NCBI RefSeq assembly: GCF_002223055.1
Contig: NZ_NKFL01000004.1
Coordinates: 1,178,001 to 1,242,000, forward strand
Reading direction: 5' to 3'
DNA from: Burkholderia sp. HI2500
Lineage (GTDB): Bacteria > Pseudomonadota > Gammaproteobacteria > Burkholderiales > Burkholderiaceae
DNA: 64,000 nucleotides
Shown here piece by piece: positions 10,248-18,549 of the stretch. The notes beneath the pieces are model-generated. The model saw only the letters and a program-made list of their open reading frames with translations, did no database searches and was not told where the DNA came from. Within the stretch, counting starts at the first letter, position 1. Every line of letters begins with the position of its first letter. A program made the translations under genes and the position numbers.

Positions 10248-11071
10248 GGCAGCAATATCCGCTTGCGGGCTTGTTGAAGGTTGCCGGCTTGGCGCGCAGC
10301 ACGTTCTACTATCATCAGAAATTGCTCGGAGCAGCCGACAAGTATGCCGATACAAGGGCAAGAATCTGCTCGCTGTTCGAACGGCACAAGGGCCGCTACG
10401 GCTATCGACGCATCACGCTCGCTCTACGTAATCTGGGACAGGTGATTAACCACAAGACTGTGGCGCGTCTGATGGGTGAGTTGCGGCTGAAGTCTTGTGT
10501 GCGCCCGAAGAAATACCGCTCCTACAAAGGTAGCGTCGGACGTGTTGCACCTCATGTTTTACAGCGTCGGTTCTACGCAAAGCGTCCGAACGAGAAGTGG
10601 GTAACGGATGTCACGGAATTCAACGTGGGCGGCCAGAAGCTGTACCTGTCACCAGTGCTCGATCTGTACAACGGCGAGATCATTGCTTATGAAACCGCGA
10701 GGCGCCCGGCGTTCGAGATGGTCAGCGCAATGCTTCGCAAGGCATTGGCGCGCTTGAAGTCACACGAGCGGCCTCTCTTGCATTCGGATCAGGGCTGGCA
10801 GTACCAGATGCCTGCGTATCGCCGCCTACTGCAGCAACGAGCGCTCACGCAAAGCATGTCGCGTAAAGGGAATTGCCTGGACAACGCCGCCATGGAGAGC
10901 TTCTTCGGCACGCTGAAATCCGAGTTCTTCCATCTGAATCGGTTCCGCAACCTGGACGAACTGCAAACCGGCTTGGCAAGCTACATCCACTACTACAATC
11001 ACGACCGCATCAAACTGAAACTAAAAGGGCTGAGTCCCGTGCAATACAGAACTCAGCCCTCTCAGCCCTAG
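10235..11071 (+). CDS. IS3-family transposase, OrfB (DDE integrase domain)
   Basis: Catalytic part of the transposase, 278 aa, with an rve integrase core. The catalytic triad is seen as WVTDVTEF, LLHSDQGWQY and NAAMESFFGTLKSE, with the N-terminal HTH_21 region GRYGYRRITLALRN before it. It probably works only as the -1 frameshift fusion with OrfA: the orfB frame is open back to the slip site and would add about 20 linker residues (KARSLGSSAAAISATQKAQI). Nominal GTG at 10235, overlapping orfA by 13 bases. No frameshift or nonsense damage is visible. Confidence 0.9.
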   Translation: MLELRQQYPLAGLLKVAGLARSTFYYHQKLLGAADKYADTRARICSLFERHKGRYGYRRITLALRNLGQVINHKTVARLMGELRLKSCVRPKKYRSYKGSVGRVAPHVLQRRFYAKRPNEKWVTDVTEFNVGGQKLYLSPVLDLYNGEIIAYETARRPAFEMVSAMLRKALARLKSHERPLLHSDQGWQYQMPAYRRLLQQRALTQSMSRKGNCLDNAAMESFFGTLKSEFFHLNRFRNLDELQTGLASYIHYYNHDRIKLKLKGLSPVQYRTQPSQP

Positions 11072-11083
11072 CCGTCATAACCC

Positions 11084-11107
11084 GTCCAACTTTACGGGGT
11101 CAGTTCA
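11084..11107 (-). repeat. Right terminal inverted repeat of the IS
   Basis: The complementary strand reads TGAACTGACCCCG and on to AAAGTTGGAC, matching the left end at 19 of 24 positions. The other half of the split terminator (GGGCTTTTT) begins nine bases beyond. Confidence 0.85.
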
Positions 11108-11145
11108 TTGAAGCGGGGCTTTTTGTTGGCGTCCAGGCTGCGTGT

Positions 11146-12705
11146 TCAGTGTGCGGCCGATGCCGCGGCACCTGCATCGCCACCACCCGAGCGCTCGGGC
11201 TTCGTGATCCAGATCAGCCCGATCAGCAGCACGAAGATCGCCGCGGAGATGTAGAACAGGTCGTTCACGCCGAGCTGCGCGGCCTGCTGCGTGGCCATGT
11301 TGTTGATCAGCCCGTGCGCCTGGTCCTGCGTCAGCCCGAGGTTGCCCATCTGCGTGACGGCCTGGTTGAACGTCGGGTTGTAGACGTTCGTCTGCTCGAC
11401 CAGTTGCGCGTGATGGAAGTTGTTGCGATGGTCCCAGGCCGTCTGGAAGATCGACGTGCCGATGCCGCCGCACATGATCCGCACGAAGTTCGACAGGCCC
11501 GATGCCGCGGGAATGCGGTGGCCGGGCAGGCCGGACAGCGTGATCGACACCAGCGGGATGAAGAAGCCGGCCATCGCGATGCCCTGCACGAGCGTCGGCA
11601 GCGTCAGCGACCATTCGTCGACGCCCGTCGTGTAGCGCGAGCGCATCCAGAAGCACAGCGCAAACGTCAGGAACGACGCCGTCGAGATGAAGCGCGGATC
11701 GGTGCGCGGCAGATACTTCCCGGTGAGCGGAGACAGCAGGATCGCAAACAGCCCGACCGGCGCCATCACGAGACCGGCGTCGGTCGCGGTGTAGCCGATC
11801 TGCGTCTGCAGCCACAGCGGCAACAGTACGAGGTTGCCGAAGTACAGACCGTACCCGATCGACAGCGCAACCGTGCCGCCGGTGAAGTTCCGCATGCGGA
11901 ACAGCGACAGGTCGACGACCGGATGCTCGGCAGTCAATTCCCAGATGACGAAGAACGCGAACGCAATGACGGCGGTCAGCGCGAGCACGATGATGGTCGT
12001 CGACGCGAACCAGTCGAGATCCTTGCCCTTGTCGAGCATGATCTGCAGCGAGCCGACCCAGACGACCAGCAGCGCGAGGCCTACGCCATCGATCGGCGCG
12101 CGGCGCACGGCCGACTCCCGGTTGCGATAGATCATCCACGTCGCGGCGGCGGCGGCGATGCCGACCGGGATGTTGACGTAGAAGATCCACGGCCACGAGT
12201 AGTTGTCCGAGATCCAGCCGCCGAGGATCGGGCCGGCGACGGGCGCGATCAGCGTCGTCATCGCCCATAGCGCGAGCGCCATCGGTGCCTTGGCGCGTGG
12301 ATAGCTCGACAGCAGGAGCGCTTGCGACAGCGGAATCATCGGGCCTGCCACCGCGCCTTGCAGCACGCGCGACCCCAGCAGGAACGGCAGGTTGGGCGAG
12401 AGACCGCACATCCACGACGAAATCACGAACAGGATGATCGACGCGAGGAACAGGCGCACCTGCCCGAAGCGGTCGGTCAGCCAGCCGGTCAGCGGCACCG
12501 AGATCGCGTTCGCGACCGCGAACGACGTGATGACCCACGTGCCCTGGTCGGACGACACGCCGAGGTCGCCCGAGATGGTCGGGATCGCGACGTTCGCGAT
12601 GGACGTGTCGAGCACGTTCATGAACACCGCGAGCGATACCGCGATCGTCCCGATCACGAGTTGCCCGCCCTGCAAGGGCGGGTGAGAGACAGGAGCCTGT
12701 GCCAT
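11146..12705 (-). CDS. DHA2-family drug:H+ antiporter (EmrB type)
   Basis: Inner-membrane pump of a tripartite efflux system. It is 519 aa with 14 predicted membrane helices, starting with TIAVSLAVFMNVLDTSIANVAIPTISGDLG, which carries the DHA2 motif around the LDTSIANVA Asp. Motif A (GWLTDRFGQVRLFLASIILFV) follows, and then motif C (APVAGPILGGWISD). It is third in an operon behind the outer membrane factor (14001) and the adaptor (12734; 28 bp gap), which would form a channel spanning both membranes. Substrates cannot be read from sequence. Its 3' end now faces the IS element across the damaged terminator. Confidence 0.92.
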   Translation of the reverse strand: MAQAPVSHPPLQGGQLVIGTIAVSLAVFMNVLDTSIANVAIPTISGDLGVSSDQGTWVITSFAVANAISVPLTGWLTDRFGQVRLFLASIILFVISSWMCGLSPNLPFLLGSRVLQGAVAGPMIPLSQALLLSSYPRAKAPMALALWAMTTLIAPVAGPILGGWISDNYSWPWIFYVNIPVGIAAAAATWMIYRNRESAVRRAPIDGVGLALLVVWVGSLQIMLDKGKDLDWFASTTIIVLALTAVIAFAFFVIWELTAEHPVVDLSLFRMRNFTGGTVALSIGYGLYFGNLVLLPLWLQTQIGYTATDAGLVMAPVGLFAILLSPLTGKYLPRTDPRFISTASFLTFALCFWMRSRYTTGVDEWSLTLPTLVQGIAMAGFFIPLVSITLSGLPGHRIPAASGLSNFVRIMCGGIGTSIFQTAWDHRNNFHHAQLVEQTNVYNPTFNQAVTQMGNLGLTQDQAHGLINNMATQQAAQLGVNDLFYISAAIFVLLIGLIWITKPERSGGGDAGAAASAAH

Positions 12706-12733
12706 GTCGGTTGATTTTCCGGAGTCGGAACGG

Positions 12734-13948
12734 TTACATCATCTTCGCGACGGCATTCGACTTCGACGCGGCCGGCGCCGATGCGTTGCCGCCTGCGTTC
12801 TCGGCGATGACGCGGGCGATTTCGGCATCGGCTTCGTCGCCGTACTTCGCGAACACGTTGGTCTCGTAGACGGTGTTCGGCGCGTTCACGAGCTGGTCGC
12901 CGCGTTCGTCCTTGATGTCCACGTCGACCTGCATCGACAGGCCGATGCGCAGCGGGTGCTTGTCGAGATCCTTCGGATCGAGTTCGATCCGCACCGGCAG
13001 GCGCTGCACGACCTTGATCCAGTTACCCGTCGCGTTCTGCGCCGGCAGCAGCGAGAACGCCGAGCCCGTACCGGCAGAGAAGCCGACCACCTTGCCGTGG
13101 TAGACCGCCGACGAGCCGTAGATGTCGGCCGTCAGTTCGACCGGCTGGCCGATGCGCATGTGCTTGAGCTGGACTTCCTTGAAGTTCGCGTCGACCCACA
13201 CGGCATTGAGCGGCACCACCGACATCAGCGGGTTGCCGGGCGACACGCGCTGGCCGACCTGCACCGAGCGCTTCGCGACGTAACCAGTGACCGGCGCGGG
13301 CAGCACGTTACGCGCGTTCGCGAGGTACGCGTCGCGCACCTTCGCGGCGGCGGCCATCACGTTCGGGTGCGATGCGATCGTGGTGTTCGCGGTCAATGCG
13401 CGATTCGATGCGAGCTGCTGCTGCGCGGCGTCGACCGACGCCTGCGCGGCCTTCACCGCGTCGCGAGCATGCGAGATTTCTTCCTGCGACACGGCGCCCG
13501 TCTGCGCGACGGCGAGGCGGCGACGCAGGTCGTCCTGCGCCTTCGACAGGTCGGACTGGCGCAGCGCGACTTGCGCGCGGTACTGGTCGTCGTTGACGAA
13601 CAGGCCGCGCACCTGGCGCACCGTTTGCGCGAGATTGGCTTCGGCCTGCTGCAGCGCGACTTGCGAGTCGGCCGGGTCGAGCACGACGAGCGGATCGCCG
13701 GCCTTGACGGTCTGCGTATCGTCGGCCTTCACCGCGATCACGGTACCGGTGACTTGCGGCGTGATCTGCACGACGTTGCCGTTCACGTACGCGTCGTCGG
13801 TCCCTTCATGGAAGCGGGCGACGAGGAAGTAATACAGGCCGTACGCGATGGCCGCGATCACGATGACCGCGACGAGCAGCGTCATCATTCGCTTGCGCTT
13901 GCCATTGTTCTGCGGCTGCGCGCTGGCGGCGTTTTGTTGGTCGCTCAT
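12734..13948 (-). CDS. HlyD/EmrA-family periplasmic adaptor
   Basis: Membrane-fusion protein of the efflux system, 404 aa. A short cytoplasmic N-terminus rich in Asn/Gln is followed by one membrane helix (MMTLLVAVIVIAAIAYGLYYFLV, about residues 20-42). Then come a lipoyl-like half-motif (GTDDAYVNGNVVQITPQVTGTVIAVKADDTQTVKAGDPLVVLD), a long coiled-coil hairpin (residues 115-210) and the beta-barrel domain ending in a conserved DPKDLDKHPLRIGLSMQVDVD region. It sits between the NodT-type channel and the DHA2 pump, as in EmrA systems. The C-terminal Ala/Ser-rich tail is probably disordered. Confidence 0.92.
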   Translation of the reverse strand: MSDQQNAASAQPQNNGKRKRMMTLLVAVIVIAAIAYGLYYFLVARFHEGTDDAYVNGNVVQITPQVTGTVIAVKADDTQTVKAGDPLVVLDPADSQVALQQAEANLAQTVRQVRGLFVNDDQYRAQVALRQSDLSKAQDDLRRRLAVAQTGAVSQEEISHARDAVKAAQASVDAAQQQLASNRALTANTTIASHPNVMAAAAKVRDAYLANARNVLPAPVTGYVAKRSVQVGQRVSPGNPLMSVVPLNAVWVDANFKEVQLKHMRIGQPVELTADIYGSSAVYHGKVVGFSAGTGSAFSLLPAQNATGNWIKVVQRLPVRIELDPKDLDKHPLRIGLSMQVDVDIKDERGDQLVNAPNTVYETNVFAKYGDEADAEIARVIAENAGGNASAPAASKSNAVAKMM

Positions 13949-14000
13949 GGCGATTTTCTCCGTCCGTTATTTCGAGTGTCTGCGTAGTGGTGGCGCCGGA

Positions 14001-15497
14001 TCAGTTGGCGGCCTGTTTTGTCGGCTTGTCGGCATCGGGTGCGGCGAGCGGCGTGCCGGTCGCGTCGAACCCGCCGCCCAGCGCCTTGATCAGCGCGAGC
14101 TGCATGTCGCGGCGGCGCATCTTCAGGTTGGTCACCGTCTGCTCCGATGCGAGGCGGTTGCTGTCCGCGGTCAGCACCTGCAGCTGCGGCGACAGGCCGG
14201 CCTTGTAGCGGATGACCGCGAGGTCATAGGCGCGCGTCGATGCGTCGAGTGCGCGTTGCGCATCGCCCATCTGTCGATCGACCGCGCGGATCGATGCGAC
14301 CTGCGTCGCGACGTCGTTCAGCGCACTGATCAGCGTCTGGTTGTAGTTCGCCACCGACAGGTCGAAGTCCGCGTAGCGGCCCTTGAGCTGCGCGCGCAGC
14401 GCGCCGGCGTCGAAAATCGGCAGGTGGATCGCCGGGCCGAACTGCGCCTGACGGCTCGCGAAGTTCAGGAATTTGCCCCAGCCGAATGCATCGAAGCCGA
14501 AGCCGGCCGCGAGGTTCACGTCGGGATAGAACTCGGCCTTCGCTTCCTTCACGTCGTGCATCGCGGCTTCGACCTGCCAGCGCGCGGCGACGATGTCGGG
14601 GCGGCGCGACACGAGATCGGCCGGCAGGTTGCCGGGCAGCGCGACTTCGCCGCTCGGGTTCACCACGGGCGCGGCGATCTGCAGCCCCCGATCCGGGCCC
14701 TTGCCGAGCAGCGCGGCGAGCTGGTAGCGCACCGTCGTGATCTGGCCGTCGAGATCGGACAGCGAAGCCTGGGTCGTTGCGATATTGCCGCGCGCCGTCT
14801 GGCGTTCGACGTTGGTGTCGAGACCGGCCGACACGCGGCCGTCGGTGATCTTGCCGACCGTCTCGCGGTTGGTGATCTCGCGCTGCGCGATATCACGCAG
14901 CGCATAGAGTTGCGCGAGCGAGTTGTACGTGCGTGCGACCGACGACGCGAGCGTGATGCGTGCCTGCTGCATGTCGGCTTCGGCCGCCTTTTCCTGCGAT
15001 ACCGCGGTGTGCAGGCGTTCGCGATTCTTGCCCCACAGGTCGAGCTCCCACGATGCGCTCGCGAGCGCGTTGTTCTCGCTGTACCACTGGCCGCCGTACG
15101 GGGGCGGGAACAGCGCGTTCGACGAATACAGCTCGCGCGTCCACGAATAGCTGGCTTCCGCCTTCGGCATCAGGTTCGAGCGCGACGATTCGATGTATGA
15201 CGACGCCTTTGCGATGCGCGCCTGCGCCTGCGCGATCGACGGATTGCCCTGCAGGGCTTCGTCGATCAGCTTCGGCAGCTGCGGATCGCCGAACTGGCTG
15301 GCCCAGTCGAGCGCCGGCCACTGGCCGCCCTGGGCCGGCAGGCTCTGGGCGGATTCGAATTGCGACGCGGGGGCGATCTGCTTGTCGCTCTTGATGCCGA
15401 TGTAGTTCGCGCAGCCCGCCAGCGCCAGTGCGGCGACCGCGGCGGCGACGGCGGCGCGGCACGACCCGGCGCGCACGGACAACGGGGAGGATTTCAT
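14001..15497 (-). CDS. NodT-family outer membrane efflux lipoprotein
   Basis: Outer-membrane channel (TolC-like) of the tripartite pump. The lipoprotein signal has the lipobox LALAGC, then two OEP domains (residues about 70-270 and 280-480) with the sequence QARIAKASSYIESSRSNLMPKAEASYSW. The start at 15497 has AGGGA eight bases upstream and gives a normal signal peptide (MKSSPLSVRAGSCRAA...). A GTG at 15533 with AAGGAA upstream would add 12 residues and is the alternative. It is the first structural gene after marR; the candidate operator at 15566-15588 lies just before it. The last residues run close to the HlyD gene, 52 bp away. Confidence 0.9.
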   Translation of the reverse strand: MKSSPLSVRAGSCRAAVAAAVAALALAGCANYIGIKSDKQIAPASQFESAQSLPAQGGQWPALDWASQFGDPQLPKLIDEALQGNPSIAQAQARIAKASSYIESSRSNLMPKAEASYSWTRELYSSNALFPPPYGGQWYSENNALASASWELDLWGKNRERLHTAVSQEKAAEADMQQARITLASSVARTYNSLAQLYALRDIAQREITNRETVGKITDGRVSAGLDTNVERQTARGNIATTQASLSDLDGQITTVRYQLAALLGKGPDRGLQIAAPVVNPSGEVALPGNLPADLVSRRPDIVAARWQVEAAMHDVKEAKAEFYPDVNLAAGFGFDAFGWGKFLNFASRQAQFGPAIHLPIFDAGALRAQLKGRYADFDLSVANYNQTLISALNDVATQVASIRAVDRQMGDAQRALDASTRAYDLAVIRYKAGLSPQLQVLTADSNRLASEQTVTNLKMRRRDMQLALIKALGGGFDATGTPLAAPDADKPTKQAAN

Positions 15498-15565
15498 CGC
15501 GCTGATCCCTGACTCGGAATGAATGATGGACACTGCAAGGATTTCCTTACATTAATCTGTCAAAA

Positions 15566-15588
15566 GTAATTGTTATGGCAACTATTAC
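15566..15588. promoter_or_regulatory. Candidate MarR operator before the efflux operon
   Basis: Imperfect palindrome GTAATTGTT-ATGGC-AACTATTAC with 8 of 9 arm bases matching. It overlaps the marR stop codon and precedes the nodT-type gene. Its half-site AATAGTTG recurs in the marR promoter region at 16093-16100. Confidence 0.5.
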
Positions 15589-16076
15589 GTGATGCTGCCG
15601 CCGGCGGTCTCGCAGTAGTTGCTGAGAATGCGGCGCAGCATGCTCTTCAGGAACCCGACTTCTTCCGGCGTAAACCCGTCCAGCACCTGGTCGAGCACGC
15701 TGCGGAAAATCGGCGGCAGCCGTTCGGCGAGCGCACGGCCTTCGTCGGTCAGCTCGAGGCGCACGACACGCCGATCCTCGATGCTGCGCACGCGGGAGAG
15801 CAGGCCGCGTTTCTCGACCCGGTCGAGCAGGCGCGTGACCGCGCTCGCGTCGATCCCGTACTCGCGCGCGAGTTCGGCGGCCGTCGAGCATTTGCCGACC
15901 GCGATCATGAACAGCATGCTCGCCTGCGTGCCCGTGATGCCGAGCTCTTCCTGCGTGCGTTGCGTGACGAGGTTGGTCATCACCGACTTCACGCGCGACA
16001 TCAGATAACCGACGCTGTCGTTCATCTGATATGAAGACAGCTGCGAGACGGGTGGTTGGGTAGAAGAATCCGGCAT
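15585..16076 (-). CDS. MarR-family transcriptional regulator of the efflux operon
   Basis: 163-aa winged-helix repressor with the family core TQRTQEELGITGTQASMLFMIAVGKCSTAAELAREYGIDASAVTRLLDRVEKRGLLSRVRSIEDRRVVRLELTDEG: recognition helix ASAVTRLLDRVEKRG, then a wing with DRRVVRLELT. The start at 16076 (MPDSSTQPPV) has AGGG upstream; longer frames to 16139 would run into its own promoter. Gene order (regulator, channel, adaptor, pump) and two candidate operator copies suggest it represses itself and the pump and is relieved by a drug-like ligand. That regulation is inference. Confidence 0.88.
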   Translation of the reverse strand: MPDSSTQPPVSQLSSYQMNDSVGYLMSRVKSVMTNLVTQRTQEELGITGTQASMLFMIAVGKCSTAAELAREYGIDASAVTRLLDRVEKRGLLSRVRSIEDRRVVRLELTDEGRALAERLPPIFRSVLDQVLDGFTPEEVGFLKSMLRRILSNYCETAGGSIT

Positions 16077-16090
16077 AAAACCCTGAAGCT

Positions 16091-16100
16091 GCAATAGTTG
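16091..16100. promoter_or_regulatory. Second copy of the candidate MarR half-site
   Basis: GCAATAGTTG, matching 9 of 10 bases of the GTAATAGTTG half-site on the complementary strand at 15588-15579. It lies about ten bases downstream of the marR -10 box, where binding would block initiation. Confidence 0.4.
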
Positions 16101-16110
16101 ACTAGGCAGC

Positions 16111-16139
16111 AGTATAGGCACAGTTGCTTGCCGCGGCAA
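16111..16139 (-). promoter_or_regulatory. marR promoter, with palindromic -35 region
   Basis: On the complementary strand TTGCCG, a 17-base spacer, then TATACT. The -35 sits inside a perfect 12-base palindrome, TTGCCGCGGCAA (16128-16139), a possible second regulatory site. Confidence 0.6.
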
Positions 16140-16313
16140 ATGTTAATCGAACGGCAAAGGGCGCGCTTTGTGTCCCATAAATCCACTACTCCAATAAGGT
16201 TTTTGGGCTTGCCGATGATGCGGGCTTCGGCCGACCGGCGGGTTCGAGGGGAGGGCGTGCCGGCCGTCTGGTGTCGCGTCGCAACGTGCCTGTCAGCTCG
16301 CGACATCCGCACG

Positions 16314-16322
16314 TGCTATAAT
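16314..16322 (+). promoter_or_regulatory. Extended -10 promoter of typA
   Basis: TGC-TATAAT, a consensus extended -10 element. The -35 region is poor. Predicted start is about 16329, giving a leader of roughly 75 bases. Confidence 0.65.
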
Positions 16323-16348
16323 TTGTGGCTTTCCAAGCTGCAATGCGC

Positions 16349-16377
16349 GCGCCCGTGAAAAACGAGCGGGCGCTTTT
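16349..16377 (+). terminator. Terminator-like hairpin in the typA leader
   Basis: GCGCCCG and CGGGCGC pair across an 11-base loop and run into TTTT, 27 bases before the typA ATG and about 20 bases into the predicted transcript. It could act as an attenuator. The T-run is short, so termination would be partial. Confidence 0.5.
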
Positions 16378-16404
16378 GCGCGTTCAAACGATTTCCAGGT
16401 TTCT

Positions 16405-18231
<1,827 letters not shown>

Positions 18232-18258
18232 GCGTTCCGGCCGTTTGCTGCATCACGG

Positions 18259-18286
18259 AAAAGGCTGCCTGCGGGCAGCCTTTTTT
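18259..18286 (+). terminator. Intrinsic terminator after typA
   Basis: AAGGCTGCC and GGCAGCCTT around TGCG, followed by a run of T residues, 28 bases past the typA stop. Confidence 0.9.
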
Positions 18287-18549
18287 GCATCTGCGCGATG
18301 CGCAATCGGGCTGTCTGCAAAACACTGTTCCCGCGGGTCGTGGCAATCCGGCAAAACCCCGTCGCGCGGTGCTTTCGGGCACATTTCGCCGTGAACTCCG
18401 GTATCGGTTCTGTGATATGCTGCGCGCACGCAAGTTTTAGGTCCTTCCAAGCAAGACTTGATTCGCAATCCGCTAAACGGTCAGGCCGTGTCGCGGAAGG
18501 TTGAGTAACCCGCTATTTCTCGAGAAGCTCGAAGAAAGGTGAGCGTAAA
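18287..18549 (+). promoter_or_regulatory. odhA upstream region with extended -10 promoter
   Basis: About 260 bases without a gene. TGA-TATGCT at 18413-18421 is an extended -10 box with no clear -35. It leaves a leader of about 120 bases that ends in GAAAGGTGAGCGTAAA before the odhA ATG. No terminator-like hairpin is evident in this leader. Confidence 0.45.

Larger units (their letters stand above)
9660..11107 (+). mobile_element. IS3-family insertion sequence, IS150 group, apparently complete (1448 bp)
   Basis: Imperfect 24-bp terminal inverted repeats (9660-9683 and 11084-11107, 19 of 24 matching, ends TGAACTG / CAGTTCA) bracket overlapping orfA and orfB. The orfs are linked by a -1 slip motif A-AAA-AAG at 10172-10178, as in IS150. 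All DDE residues are present, so it should be active. No convincing 3-4 bp target duplication is visible: the flanks are CGA on the left and TTG on the right, and only a shared AT at the boundary is arguable. The surrounding gene order is otherwise normal. The element lies in the loop of a former terminator. Confidence 0.9.

Noticed and set aside
16098-16358. An 86-codon + frame between marR and typA.
   Set aside because: It spans the marR and typA promoters, has no family-like sequence and no ribosome-binding site.
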